In this document: positions 10,164 to 21,300 of the stretch, piece after piece
Layout: every line of letters begins with the position of its first letter
Numbering within the stretch: position 1 is the first letter of the stretch
Assembly (NCBI RefSeq): GCF_000276665.1
Contig: NW_004955434.1
Location: forward strand, 21,720,260-21,784,259
Reading direction: 5' to 3'
DNA: 64,000 nt
Source of the DNA: Chinchilla lanigera
Taxonomy: Eukaryota > Chordata > Mammalia > Rodentia > Chinchillidae
The notes under the pieces: generated by a model
Told to the model about the DNA's origin: nothing
The model's input: only the letters and a program-made list of their open reading frames with translations
Database searches by the model: none
Program-made: the position numbers and the translations under genes

Positions 10164-12384
10164 GTATGTGACGTGTAATCATATGCCCACTTCTGTATGC
10201 AGTTAATAGTGGTACATAATTGTTCAAAGGTGTACTCATTTTAATAGCATGGAAAGTGATAAACATTTTCCTGTAAACACATGAACTTGTTAAGTGTTTT
10301 AATGCAGGCAGAATCGAGCACGTCCAGATGGAAGAGCTTCACGAGCCCCTCGCCTTGTCCTCTGGCTTCAGTCGGCTTTGGGTTTTGGCCGTAAACCTTC
10401 ATTCACTTTCCCTTTCCTAGACTGTGCTGGAGGAAACTTTAAATAACATGTTTTATTTGTAAATATCTCAGGATATATCTCTGAGGACTTAAGAAAAAAT
10501 ACCACGAGGCCATTATACTAAGAGCCAGTGTCGTCAGGTTGCTCCGTCTTTGCGTCTTTGCTCAGAGTTCCGGTTGTCTCCACCGAGCCCAGGGTGTGGG
10601 AGCGGGGCGGCGTGAGGCCTGAGGGTCAAGTAAGGGCCACGCCCTGCGCTTGTTCAGGGAGTGTTATGGTTTCTTTTTATCTTTTTAAATCAGTGGACTC
10701 TTCCATACTCAAGTGAAGTAAGTTGGACGCACATGTAGATGGCACAGTGTTTCTCTGGTGTGAGAAACCGAAAGTGTAAATAAGCGTCAAGATACGCAAC
10801 AGGTATTGTGAGACGGAGAAAATGTGCAGAGGGGGTGGGAACGGGAGAAGGGGGAGGAAGGAAAGCAGGGAAAGGCTAGAAAATGAGAAAAGAAAAAAGG
10901 GAAACAAAACTTCGTAAGTGAGGGAGGGAGGGGAGAGAAATGGGAAAAAGCCAAGTTATATCAGGGGCACATTCTCTATGACGCATGTGATCATTATGTA
11001 GGTCTAAAATGGACCCCAGAACTCTGATGGAGGAAATAGATAGACTCTTTTTCTGCCCTTACCTGTTAGTAAATTTCTCCTTTAGATATTCCAGGTTAGC
11101 GAAGCTCAGATCTGGCGGGTTGTAATCTTACAAATTGGTGTTCGCATCTAGAAGCTTAATTGTGGCGGACTCAGGGTTTTCTGTGCTTGCTTTGTAAGAC
11201 AGCTTCTTCACAAGCGCTGTCTCGTGATGCTGTTAAGGATGGTGTTCCCAGCGTCCAGATGCGTCGCTTGTTAGAAGCTGTGACGTGATCGTCTGATTCA
11301 GTCCTTTCGTCTCTGTTACATGAGAGGTGGCTATACAGAAAGCCTTTGGTTTTCCAAAGATCCACATTGCACAGTATTAGAAAGACAGGAAAAATGCTGG
11401 AGTTTTCTTCTGTTTATCAATTTTCAAAACAAGTGTGATCCCTGGTGTTCTCTAAGGTGACCAGTTACTTTGGGGCACTAGGATATTCCTACGTACTTTT
11501 TCATGTAAACGCTCTTGTTTGAATCCACTGCAGTTTATATCGCCGCTGATCTTCGTGTTATTCTGTCTTCAGTCAGCTAGAAGCTTCCACAAATTGGCTC
11601 ATTAGTTTTTTTCACATAGATTTAGTAATCTTTTTGTAGTTTGTGTAAGGCTTCCGTGCTTTCTCACACAAGATATTCCATGCTCACATTACGTTTCTTT
11701 TCCCAGACCTTCCTAGAAGCAGCCATTTCTTTCAGAAACGCTGGGAAATGGCATTTGAAGGTCTGAGTCTGGGCACGGGGTGTGCTCATCTGTGAATGAG
11801 TTGGTCATAGGTTTACAAACTGTGCATTGATTTTATTGTTTTTGTTTTCATTACTTATTTCATTTGCTTTTTAGCGGGGCTGGAATTGAGCCCAGGGCCC
11901 CGTGCTTACCGGTTCATTTGCATTACCACACGGCTCTTTCTTTAGTTCCTCAAGTTTTTGCTGCAGTCAAACGCAAATGATGAGATGTAATTTTAAAAGG
12001 CGTAAACAATGTTAACATTAGCAATTGCTTCATATCTTAATAATTATGAAAATAAAGGCAGGCATTTTTTGGCATCATAATAAAATATGTGAAAAAGAAA
12101 TATTTCATACTTAAAAATTGAAAAAATATGAGTCAGACATGTAAGTTACTGTACTTAGCGTGGTAGAGAAGCTTAGGGGGTGTTGGAATGTGAGTACCCG
12201 CGTGCTCTCGTAATTTCAGTGTCACGAGGTGGGTTTCTTTGGTTTAAGGTCATTCATTCGGTACTGTGCTGCGTGATCTTGTAGTAATCGATTTTAACAG
12301 GAGAGAGAAGCAGCTCGCTGGAAGGTGCAGTTCAGTGTACAGAATTAAGCAGATCGTATTCACTTCGTCGTTACTTTTTGAAAG
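10164..12384 (+). other. DENND4C intron between exons 5 and 6
   Basis: 2.2 kb. Purine-rich and L1-like stretch at about 10830-11010 (shares TTATATCA...TGTGATCAT with 40510-40560), degenerate antisense ID at 11873-11935. The remainder is unassigned. Confidence 0.5.
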
Positions 12385-12630
12385 GACCCGGTAGGAAAGA
12401 GGCCCAGCCCTGCTCCTGTCTCTGTGCCGTATCTGAGTCCGCTCGTGCTTCGGAAGGAGCTGGAGTCGCTGTTGGAAAACGAAGGCGACCAGGTGGTTCA
12501 TTCGCCCTCCTTCATCAACCAGCACCCCATCATCTTCTGGAACCTGGTGTGGTACTTCCGGCGCTTGGACCTCCCCAGCAACCTGCCGGGGCTCATCCTC
12601 GCCTCTGAGCACTGCAACGGGGGTGTGCAG
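12385..12630 (+). CDS. DENND4C: DENND4C coding exon 6 of 10
   Basis: Acceptor TTTTTGAAAG at 12384, 246 bp, phase 0 at both ends, so it could be skipped in frame. It encodes [20 protein letters not shown], then [20 protein letters not shown], then [12 protein letters not shown]. This is the most strongly conserved helical block of the DENND4 C-terminus. The donor is CAG|GTGGGC. Confidence 0.97.
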
Positions 12631-13490
12631 GTGGGCCCCGACTTCGTACTAGACGGGAGCGGCCGCGGGGAGGCTTGAGCTACTGAGAGTCTGAAAAACT
12701 CGGCACGATCAGGGTTTATTTCTCTCACATTAAAGTCTGCGTGGAAGTTCAGTAGTGGAGCGTCCGGGACTTGACATTCTTTTTGCTTCTCTGTGTATGA
12801 TCCCCGTTTTACCCGAGCCCTGCTGCTGGTCTAGGGTAGCTGGCACTGTCTTCCAAGCCTCGGAGTCCTATTTCAGTCAGCAGCAAGTAGAAGAGGGATG
12901 GAGAAGCGTGTGTCTCCCCACAAGCAGCCCGTGAAGCTGTCCGCAGCATTCCACGTGTCCGTGCTGCCCGACCTTGGCTGTGTGGTCGCGTGTAGCTGAA
13001 AAGGGGACTGGAAGGGTCGCTTTTGTTCTGAAGTGTCATATTCTCACTGAAATCCTCACAGTAGCCTTATTTGAAGGGACTCAGATGATATACTTAAAAG
13101 TTAGAGAAGTTAGGTGATTCTGTAAGGTCACCTGCCTAGTGAGGGAGGGAAAATGAGTACTACTGTCCGCTGCCTGACTCCGACAGCTGCAGTGATACTC
13201 GAGTGGTTGCAAACACTGGACGCTGAGTACAGTACTCTTACTGTATTTATTATATTGACTAGTGACAGATACCAAATCACACAGCTGGGGTACAACACAC
13301 TCTTGAAAGTATTATAAACTGTAATTTGACCCATTATTTTGAATGGAGTAGCTGAAACAAAATTATTTGGTAAGATAGTAGAAATTTATACTTTGACTTC
13401 TTAAAGTGATTGATGCTTAACTTTTTATGTGACTTTTGTGCCAGTTACCAAGTTGTCTTTCAATCCTAGAAAGTCAGGCTAAGAAATTGA
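12631..13490 (+). other. DENND4C intron, unassigned
   Basis: No repeat family or exon recognised. The 13085-13140 stretch resembles 2875-2925 (AGTTAGAGAAGTTA...GTAAAGTTAC), probably a shared old repeat. Confidence 0.4.
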
Positions 13491-13494
13491 TAAG

Positions 13495-13575
13495 CCAGTC
13501 ATAATGGTCGCTGTTTGGGAAGCTGAGGCAGGAGGATCACAGCCTGAGCAGTTAGTGACTCCGTATCTCAAAATA
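13495..13575 (+). mobile_element. B1 SINE fragment
   Basis: GGGAAGCTGAGGCAGGAGGA then CAGCCTGAGCAG. Truncated and diverged. Confidence 0.55.
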
Positions 13576-13849
13576 GTGACATGAGGCAATAGGTTCAATT
13601 CCAGTAAAATACACTCTCACAGGACACAGAAAAGGGGGCAGAGGGCAAGCGGAGGGGAGGAGGAGGAAGAAGAGAAACCTGTGCCAGAAAATGAAAAGAA
13701 CAGTTCTCATCAGATACTAATAAAATTTTTAAATTTTTGTTTAGAACTTCAGGTCCAGTTTTGAGAGGACACATCTGTTTTATAGTTTGTTAGCCCTGTG
13801 GGGAACTACTGTGTTTAGCATACTAATATTTTCTGTTGGTCTCCTGTAG

Positions 13850-13967
13850 CTTCCTCTGTCATCTCTGTCGCAGGATAGCAAACTTGTGTATGTCCAGCTG
13901 TTGTGGGATAACATCAACCTTCATCAGGAGCCGGGAGAGCCGCTGTATGTCTCCTGGAGGAGTTTCA
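13850..13967 (+). CDS. DENND4C: DENND4C coding exon 7 of 10
   Basis: Acceptor CTCCTGTAG at 13849. It encodes [20 protein letters not shown], then [19 protein letters not shown]. 118 bp, ending in phase 1 at TTTCA|GTAAGTA (strong donor). A B1 SINE begins about 45 bp into the following intron. Confidence 0.97.
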
Positions 13968-14011
13968 GTAAGTAAAATAAGATTGGAGTCAGGGCTTAAA
14001 CACTCAGACTC

Positions 14012-14075
14012 AGCCGGGCGTGGTGGCGCACGCCTGTAATCCCAGCACGCGGGGAGGCGGACGCAGGGTGCTTGC
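14012..14075 (+). mobile_element. B1 SINE, 5' part only
   Basis: GCCGGGCGTGGTGGCGCACG head and CCTGTAATCCCAGCACGCGG, followed by a purine-rich run (14120-14225). Confidence 0.8.
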
Positions 14076-14262
14076 AACCCTGGGCAAGCAGGGAGCTAGC
14101 CTGGAAGCTGACATCTTAGACAGGGAGGGTGAGCAAGAGAGAGGGAAGAAGAGGAGGGCATGGAGGGGCAGGGAGCGAGAGAAGTTTGTGTTAAGGAGAG
14201 ACAGAGAAAGGAAGGAAAGAAAGAAAACAAACTTGGATGCAGTTCAGATACCCTTTCTCAGT

Positions 14263-14341
14263 AATGGATAAGCAAACTGCGGAATGGATAAGCAAACTGC
14301 GGTTTGTGGTACGGTCCATTCACTTGGTACGGTCCATTCAC
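14263..14341 (+). repeat. Two adjacent short tandem duplications
   Basis: A 20-bp unit AATGGATAAGCAAACTGCGG occurs twice (14263-14302), followed directly by an 18-bp unit beginning TGGTACGGTCCATTCAC, twice (14307-14341). Confidence 0.9.
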
Positions 14342-14554
14342 GTGAGTGATTTGTTATCAGATAGTGGAGAATGAGTGAAAAAGAAGGATACAGTTAAAGA
14401 GATGAGAGAAACAAATTACTTTGCTTTATTTTTAACTTCTTAATTAGTTCAGATTGGTTTATTACTGTGCTGACCTGCTCAGCTGTGTCAGGGCTCAGCT
14501 AAGTTGAAGAGTAGCTTTTTGTAATTTTGTTTGACTGGGTATTTTGAGAGCAGT

Positions 14555-14650
14555 TTTTTGTTTGTTTGTTTGTTTTGGTACCAGGAGTTGAACTCAGGTC
14601 CTTTACTTGCTAGGCAGGTGCTGTGCAGCTGAGTTGCATCCCTGGCCTGA
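14555..14650 (-). mobile_element. ID SINE
   Basis: Antisense: (GTTT)n, then TTGGTACCAGGAGTTGAACT, CTAGGCAGGTGCTGTGC. Confidence 0.85.
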
Positions 14651-14764
14651 TGGTGAATTCTGTATAGGGGAAGAGTAACATACATGTGTTGGTGTAGGAT
14701 CAACTGCACCTGCCGACAGGTGGGTGGGTGTGGGCTCAAAGAGTCTAGCTTTTTTTTTATTTTT

Positions 14765-14930
14765 TAAATTTTTTTTTTGTCTTTTTGAGACAGGGTCTCG
14801 CTGTGCAGTTCAGGCTGGCCTTGAGCTCACTTTGTAGTCCAGGCTGGTCTTGAACTTGCAACGATCCTCCTGCCTCAGCCTCCCAAGTGCTGGGATTATA
14901 GGGGTGCGCCACCACGCTCGGCCTCCTGTA
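14765..14930 (-). mobile_element. B1 SINE
   Basis: TTTTTGAGACAGGGTCTCGC to GGTGCGCCACCACGCTCGGC. Confidence 0.9.
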
Positions 14931-15054
14931 CCTTTTGAAAGGCACAGTATTGCAAAATGTTCTGTAATTTGTGGTGAAAAAGAAAATGCAGATCTTTCAG
15001 GAGTGGTCTTTAACACGTGAATAACTAAAACATATATAAAGAGTTGAGATGTGG

Positions 15055-15865
15055 CTTCCAGAATGGCAGTGTGAGGAGCTCCTCGGCCCACTTCCCAGTG
15101 GGACAGCCGGAGCTCGTGAACGTTACTGCTGTTGTCCTAAGGCTGTAAATAAGAAACATTTATTCAGGAAAATTTGCCAGATCTCATTAGAAACAGAAAG
15201 ATTTGGGGGCACTTGAGCCACAAGTTTCCGTGTTCTTTGTTCGTCTTTGATACACTGAATTTCTAGCGTCACCCATAGAGACTGTTTGGACACAAGCCCT
15301 CGGATAATGCAGTGGTCACTCTGATAACCAGAAAAGGTCCGAAGTGACCAGCAGGCAGGTGCATTGCGGACGCACGGAGGCGGCGCAGTGTCCTCCGTGT
15401 GTCCCCAGGACTGCTCAGAAACCAGACACGCTCGCATGAGCAGCAGAGGCAGTGAGGGTGGGGAGCAGCCGCAACCCGCACGCACTGCTGGCCAGAATGT
15501 AAAATGGTGCGCCTGCCTGGGAAGACGCCCTCACAGCTCTCAAAGCGGTAGTTACCCTGAGTTCACACAGAAACTAATGCCCGGATGTTACTGGTGGCAT
15601 TCTTCATAATAGCTTAAATGGAAATAACCTAAGTGTTCACCGTTTCGTGAGTAGGCACCGTGTGTTACAGCCATACGGTGGAATTTTGTTTGGCAGCAGA
15701 AAGAGTAGTAAAGCACTGACACATGCTACAGCGGGGGAATCTTGAAAACAGAAGAAGCCAGCCACAAAAAGCATGGGTATCATTTCCTTTCTGTGAGGTT
15801 TTTATGACATGAAAATACATGGAAGCAGAACGTGGGGGAGCGGTTGGTTGCCTGTGTCAAGAAAG
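15055..15865 (+). mobile_element. Old LINE-1 remnants in DENND4C intron
   Basis: 15485-15865 resembles a sense L1 3' end (TGGTGGCATTCTTCATAATA, CATACGGTGGAATTTTGTTT). 15055-15300 resembles an L1 5' part (GGCAGTGTGAGGAGCTCCTC). They are joined with most of the element missing. No open frames remain. Confidence 0.55.
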
Positions 15866-15947
15866 CTGAAGGGGTGCTTCTGTTTCGAGGTGGTGAAAGT
15901 ATTCTAAAATTGATGGAGTGGTGGTTGTCACACATTTAAAAACCGTG

Positions 15948-16070
15948 GTAGCCAGGCCTGACGGTGCACGTCTGTAATCCCAGCACTTGGGAAGCTGAGG
16001 CAGGTAGATTGCTGCAAGGTTGAGGCCATGAGGGGGTACATAGTGACAGCTTGTCTCAGAAGAATGAAAC
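15948..16070 (+). mobile_element. B1 SINE
   Basis: GGTAGCCAGGCCTGACGGTG head, TAATCCCAGCACTTGGGAAG, CTTGTCTCAG. Confidence 0.75.
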
Positions 16071-16594
16071 AGCAAAACTGTTGCACACTTCCACTGGGGA
16101 AGTGTGTGTTCTGAGAGTTGTACTGCAGTAAAGTGCTATTCTTAAAGCTGAATTGAAAAAGAAACGGTGGAGTTGCTTGTTATATTTGGGATAGGCTCTG
16201 AAGTCCGCATAGCATGAGAGTCAGGTCTATTCGGAGGTCGGCATTTCGCTGAAAAGCTAAGATCAGAATCCAAGCAGCCAGTGCTGCCACTTGCAGTCCC
16301 ATCGGAGAGCTGTGCTGCTTTACTGGGTCACAGAGCACTAGTAGCTTATTTTGGAGCTGTGCTCTGTGACAGGTACGTTACTTTATGACAGGCCCTCGAG
16401 TGAAGCTGACGGCGGGTACATAGTTCCAGTTTATGCTGATAGGGGTATAAGTAAAACTGTATGGTTCCTGGAATTGCCTATATTATCAATTACTTTTTCT
16501 AGGCCAAACATAGTTTTTTAATTTCTATATGTTTAATATTCATATATGATCCAGCTCTCCTCTACCCTTGAAATGCTTTTGTGTTTTGTTCTGG

Positions 16595-16742
16595 TTTTGG
16601 TTTTTTTGAGACAGGGCCTTGTACTTCAGGCTGGTTTTGAACTTACTCTGTAGCCCAGGCTGGACTCAAACTCATAGCAGACTTCCTGTCTCAGCCTCCT
16701 AAATGCTGGGATTACAGGCATGCACTACCATGCCTGGCTGTG
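16595..16742 (-). mobile_element. B1 SINE
   Basis: TTTTTTTGAGACAGGGCC to CTACCATGCCTGGC. Confidence 0.85.
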
Positions 16743-17149
16743 AAATAGTTTTTTAATCTGTGAAAGCTATATAAATGTGTTTTTAGTAGTTCTATAATTA
16801 TTCTTGTTTTAATTAGGATTAAATAGCTGTTTTAATAGAAAGTAACAGAAGCTTAAGGTTAAAATTCTCACACAAAGATGTTACAAATCATACTGTACAC
16901 CATATATGATTTTTATTTACAAGTTAAAGAAAGAAAATTAGGAGAAAACGAAGTTCTAGGGATGATTAACAATTGTTCTGTCTTCAGGGAATTTAGGCTT
17001 CCTTTGTCTGTCTGTTTTATCATCAATGACGCTTGCTTTAGGGTCACAGATGCAGGCCGGGATGCAGGCTTTCACATCCCATCCTCAGATAGGAAGCTTT
17101 ACATTGGGAAGGGCCAGGGAACAGATTTCTCCTACAGAAAGGGAACAGG

Positions 17150-17275
17150 AGGAGCCTTGCGTGGTAGCACACACCTGTAATCCCAGCACTCAGGAGACTG
17201 AGCAAGAGGGTTGTGGTGAGTTCAAGGCCAGCCTGAACTGTGTACTGAGACCCTGTCTCAGAAAAACCAGTCAAT
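17150..17275 (+). mobile_element. B1 SINE
   Basis: GAGCCTTGCGTGGTAGCACA to CCCTGTCTCAGAAAAACC, about 180 bp upstream of a DENND4C acceptor. Confidence 0.85.
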
Positions 17276-17453
17276 GAATGAAAACAAAATAAAAATCAAG
17301 GGAGCAGGAAAAGTCTTCTTGGCGGGCACAGTGTGACATAACTGAGCGAGGCCGAGGTGGTGCTCGGTGGACAAAAGGAGAGTGACCGTGCGGTGAGAGC
17401 TTCACTGGGGACTGGGGAGACGTGTTTCTCACCGACTGTGTTCTGATCGTTAG

Positions 17454-17604
17454 GTTCTGAGAAGAAAGGGTGTCTTCTGTCTGAGGAGCAGCAGGCAACC
17501 AGCGCCTTAGTGGAAGCCGTCAGGCAGAGCATTCAGCACAATGATGTCCTTAAGCCCATCACTCTGCTTTCCCAGCAGATGAGGCCCGACGTGCAGAGAC
17601 AGAG
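17454..17604 (+). CDS. DENND4C: DENND4C coding exon 8 of 10
   Basis: Acceptor ATCGTTAG at 17453. It encodes (S)SEKKGCLLSEEQQATSALVE, then AVRQSIQHNDVLKPITLLSQ, then QMRPDVQRQ. 151 bp, ending in phase 2 at CAGAG|GTAATA. Confidence 0.96.
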
Positions 17605-17674
17605 GTAATAAATAACCCCGTTCCTGGTACTCGGAGCCGCTCAGTTGCATGGCTTAAAGAATTTAGTTTTAGCT

Positions 17675-17845
17675 GGGCTGGTAATCCCAGCTTCTTGAGA
17701 ACCTACGGCAGGAGGACTGCAAGTCTGAGGCCAGTCTGGGCAGCATAGCAAGAGCCTGTCTGCAAAGGGCAGGGGCTGCGGCTCTGAGGCAGAGCACTTG
17801 CCTAGTTAGCTGGTGCTGCTGGTACTGCCCCCCTTCTTTGTCAAA
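17675..17845 (+). mobile_element. B1+ID composite (B1-dID-like), degenerate
   Basis: TGGTAATCCCAGCTTCTTGA, GAGCCTGTCTGCAAAG, then an ID-like GAGGCAGAGCACTTGCC. Confidence 0.5.
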
Positions 17846-17849
17846 TACT

Positions 17850-18600
17850 GTACCTCTAGTTGTAAGAGAAATACGTACTCTCTGCAAAACAGTGATGAGT
17901 GCTGCCCTACTGTGCATTAATAATTGAGCACACGTAATAAATTATCTGTCTGGTAGAGTAAATCTTGGGAAGGTAAATCGTTGATAGCTAAAATGTACTA
18001 TGTATTTTGCAAACACTTCTGCTGCGCTCCACTGGAAACCTTCTGTGACTTTATTAGCATTGTGTGCTACTTGTTACGGTCCCCTGATACCCACACATTT
18101 TTCTTGTTGGACCTAAAATAACATGAGATTCCGAGTAGACTTAGGAAGGAGGTAGAAGCAGAGAATTATGAAGGATGTGAAGCTGTCTAGATCCTTGCAT
18201 TATTGTTTGCTAACATGTTTGGATCACTGCTCGTCCCTATTTCAGTGTAAGTGAATTCTGCAGTAGATGCTTTAGAAAGAAAGTCACAATCATTTCACAT
18301 GTGACTGATATTTCCAGGGTCTCTTAAATAAAGTCTCCTTAAGAATGGCATCCTTGAAGGTAATCGCAGAAGTGCTAGAGCAGGAGTTGATCACGGAAAT
18401 AGATGGATCCACTTGGATTCCCAGCTGCTGAGGAAGGGATGACCTTCACAATCCAGAGAGCAGTTTGCTTCATGATTTGTGGTGAAAGGGCAAAAAATAC
18501 TGGTAGAAATGTCACATTATGGCCTCTGAAGCTTCTAAAGAAAGCTACGTGAGATGTTGTTAGAACCAGTATTACCTTACAATGTTTTCCCTGTAAATCT
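17850..18600 (+). other. DENND4C intron, unassigned
   Basis: About 750 bp with no recognised element. Confidence 0.45.
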
Positions 18601-18604
18601 GTTT

Positions 18605-18712
18605 TTTTGTTTTGTTTGATACGTAGTTCAAGCTAGCTTCAAAGTCACTGCAGTCCTCTTGCCTCAGCTTCCAAGAGCTCAGGTTATAGGGGTCCGTCAC
18701 CACACCGAGCTA
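18605..18712 (-). mobile_element. B1 SINE, degenerate
   Basis: TAGTTCAAGCTAGCTTCAAA, CTTGCCTCAGCTTCC, CACCGAGC. Confidence 0.6.
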
Positions 18713-18959
18713 AAATTTAAAATTTGAAGGAGACTTTTGGTGGTGCAAAAGATAGTACATGGATTTCACTGTGCTCTTTACCCAGCTAAAGGTATGAGCT
18801 CATATACCTCTAGAAGGCCGGGATAGTTATATGGTGTAAAACTGTTAGCTCACTAGAGAATTTAAATCTACTTTCACCATTTTAAAAAAAACTTGCATCT
18901 GTGTATACTTTTTTTTATGCTGTTTACCCATTAACTTTTAAAATACATGTATTTTATAG

Positions 18960-19024
18960 GAGTTTATACAGAGAAATCCTCTTCTTATCACTCGTGTCTC
19001 TTGGAAGAGAAAATATTGACATTG
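18960..19024 (+). CDS. DENND4C: DENND4C coding exon 9 of 10 (65 bp)
   Basis: Acceptor ATTTTATAG at 18959. It completes a split Arg codon (AG|G) and reads SLYREILFLSLVSLGRENID, then I. Donor ATTG|GTAAGT, phase 1. Only 65 bp, and essentially invariant against the mammalian DENND4C sequence. Confidence 0.96.
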
Positions 19025-19074
19025 GTAAGTTGGTTGATGGACTAACAAAAGGGTTCTTAGGGGTGTGTGTGAGT

Positions 19075-19226
19075 GTGTGTGTGTTTGTTTTGAGACAGAG
19101 CCTCACTGTGCAGCTCAGGCTGGCTTTGAACTCACTTTGTAGCCCAGGCTCACTGCGAGCACACAGCAATCTGCTTGGCTCCGCCCCGAGTGCTGGGATT
19201 ACAGGTGTGTGTCGCCATGCCTGGCA
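19075..19226 (-). mobile_element. B1 SINE
   Basis: TTTTGAGACAGAGCCTCACT to GTCGCCATGCCTGGC. Preceded by a GT repeat. It lies 50 bp downstream of the 65-bp exon. Confidence 0.85.
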
Positions 19227-19269
19227 GCTTTCTTTTCTAGAGCAATTTTTTTTCCCTAAATGTAGCTGG

Positions 19270-19425
19270 TATAGCCAGTCATGGTGGTGCACTCCTGCAA
19301 TACCAGCATTCAAGAGCCTGATGCAGGAGGATTGCTGGAAGTTCGAGGCCAGCCTGGACTACATAGTGAGTTCAAGCCCAGCCTGAGCTCCACAGCAAGA
19401 CCTTGTCTCAAAACACAAAAAATGT
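19270..19425 (+). mobile_element. B1 SINE
   Basis: GCCAGTCATGGTGGTGCACT, internal duplication, CTTGTCTCAAAACAC. Confidence 0.8.
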
Positions 19426-19432
19426 AGCTGGT

Positions 19433-19510
19433 GAGCTGGGGGTATAGCCCAGTGGTAGGGCATCTGCCTGCCATGCATAGGGCCCCAGGTTCAGGTCCCA
19501 AAACAGAAGG
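19433..19510 (+). mobile_element. ID SINE, older type
   Basis: GAGCTGGGGGTATAGCCCAG, CCATGCATAGGGCCCCAGGT. Confidence 0.8.
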
Positions 19511-19591
19511 GTTTGGAAGAATTACAGCTGGTGTGTGTAAACGCCTGCTTTTGAAAAGGGGTGTACCTTTTACATACGCATTTGAAATGTT

Positions 19592-19675
19592 TGGGCTGGG
19601 GCGTGGCTCAGTGATCGAGCTCTTGCCGTGCATGCACAAGGCCCCGGGTTCGATCCCCAGCACCACAGGGGGAAA
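19592..19675 (+). mobile_element. ID SINE, older type
   Basis: GGGCTGGGGCGTGGCTCAGT, GTTCGATCCCCAGCACCAC; about 95 bp upstream of the terminal-exon acceptor. Confidence 0.85.
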
Positions 19676-19770
19676 AAAGTGAAATACACATATTTTCACT
19701 CAGTACCATTTTTAAATGCTTTTTTTCCTTACTAACAAATTACAATTGCATTTTTAAAAATGTCTTTCAG

Positions 19771-19907
19771 AGGCTTTTGACAATGAATATGGACTTGCGT
19801 ACAATAGTCTGTCTTCACAGATTCTTGAGAAGTTACAGAAAATTGATGCCCCCCCGAGTACCAGTGTGGAGTGGTGCCGGAAGTGTTTCGGAGCCCCTCT
19901 CATCTGA
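19771..19907 (+). CDS. DENND4C: DENND4C terminal coding exon and stop
   Basis: Acceptor GTCTTTCAG at 19770. It encodes (E)[20 protein letters not shown], then [20 protein letters not shown] and APLI-stop (TGA at 19905-19907). The WCRKCFG cysteine pair and the APLI terminus are the expected end of DENND4C. The ten exons sum to 1560 bp, or 519 codons plus stop, with no frameshift or premature stop. Confidence 0.97.
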
Positions 19908-20559
19908 GTTCTGTGGGCAGCGCCGGGGCAGCTGGTCTGGAGACACTCAGGGTTTTCAGTCCTAAGAAAGGTGGAGACAGCGGAAGCTGCGCTCGTGGAC
20001 GGCGCAGTGAGGGGACCCATGCCGAGCCGGCTCGGTAGAAAGTACCCGGAGGTGCCCCACGGCTTGCTGGCGTTGAGGAGTCTCAGCTCCTGAGCTGTTG
20101 CTCTGCCTCTGTGGAGACCGGCTTTTGGGTCTCTCAGTATTGGTGGTGGGCCGGTAGGAATGATGAGACCGTGTTGATGTCAGCATTGTTTGTTTTTGCG
20201 CACACCCAGACAGACGGGGCGTGAGACTGTGGAGCTGTGGGGGCGTCGTAGGTCCGCGTTTTCAGTGTGTATTTATTAACGTTCTTAGACTGCGTGGTGC
20301 CGTAGTTCTGTGTTAGGACTCTCACTACTTACCAGTGACTACTGCTAAACCATCGGTAGTCATTAATCTCACAGTTACCCGAATGTCATGACAACTGCCT
20401 TCCCTCTGACTTTAAATTTAATATATGTCTCACCTTTTATATTATATATTATTTTGCATTATGAGTTAATCTTGAATATCTAGGTACTTCCATCCTTTTC
20501 AAATACCGTGTTAATTTGCAGTGAGTTTAAAATTGGAATGAGTCAAATAGTTAAAATGA

Positions 20560-20565
20560 AATAAA
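20560..20565 (+). promoter_or_regulatory. Candidate DENND4C polyadenylation signal
   Basis: Canonical AATAAA, about 650 bases after the stop, with AT-rich flanks. A second AATAAA at 21620-21625 is an alternative distal site. Confidence 0.45.
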
Positions 20566-20687
20566 CTTCATAATTTACACTTACTTGTAAGTTACGTTTA
20601 GAGCGCTGATGTGTATATTCAGTCCTGAAATCTTTGTTCAGGCATGTAGGTTGTTGCAGTTGGTCACTTTAAATAACCTGTAGGGTA

Positions 20688-20836
20688 GCTGGGCGTGGTG
20701 GTGCACGCCTGTAATCCCAGCACTTGGGAAGCTGAGGCAGGAGGATTGCCATGACTTTGAGGCCAGTTTGAGCTACATAGCGAGTTCAAGGCCAGCCTGA
20801 ACTGCATAGTCAGACCCTGTCTGAAAAAACAAAAAA
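20688..20836 (+). mobile_element. B1 SINE in DENND4C 3' flank
   Basis: AGCTGGGCGTGGTGGTGCAC to CCTGTCTGAAAAAAC. Confidence 0.9.
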
Positions 20837-21180
20837 CCTGTGGGATAAACTTGCACTGCACACAGAAGTTGTATTCATGTATAATATTTAATTTGTATGT
20901 TAATAAGTAAAAATGTGTATTTGTAAATATTGTTTTTTAGGTTGAATCAATTAAGTCTTAAAATTTTAAAGCTTACTGAGCTCATTGCTGGTAGGTTTAA
21001 GGAGATCACGGGCTCACATGCACTTACCATGCTCTCTGTTAAGAATACCCGCTAGAGCAGTAAGTTTCCTTAATTCCCTGCGTGGCTTAAAATGCTGGTT
21101 GCTGAAAATGTGCATTTATAGTAATTTTGCAGATGCTGGTCTTGTGGTAAGTTATCCCCCCATCAAAATGTCAATCCTTT

Positions 21181-21300
21181 TTTCTTTGGGTAACTTCAAG
21201 AAATGCTCCAGTTCCCTTTTGCTTTTCAGGACCTTTAATTCACAATATCAGTTAAGATTGTTTGTTTATGGATCATCGGTATTTTAAAAATGGAGATCTA
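21181..21300 (+). repeat. Local duplication downstream of DENND4C, copy A
   Basis: GGGTAACTTCAAGAAATGCT, CCAGTTCCCTTTTGC, ATGGATCATCGGTATTTTAA, GGAGATCT. Collinear with 22788-22895. Confidence 0.8.
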
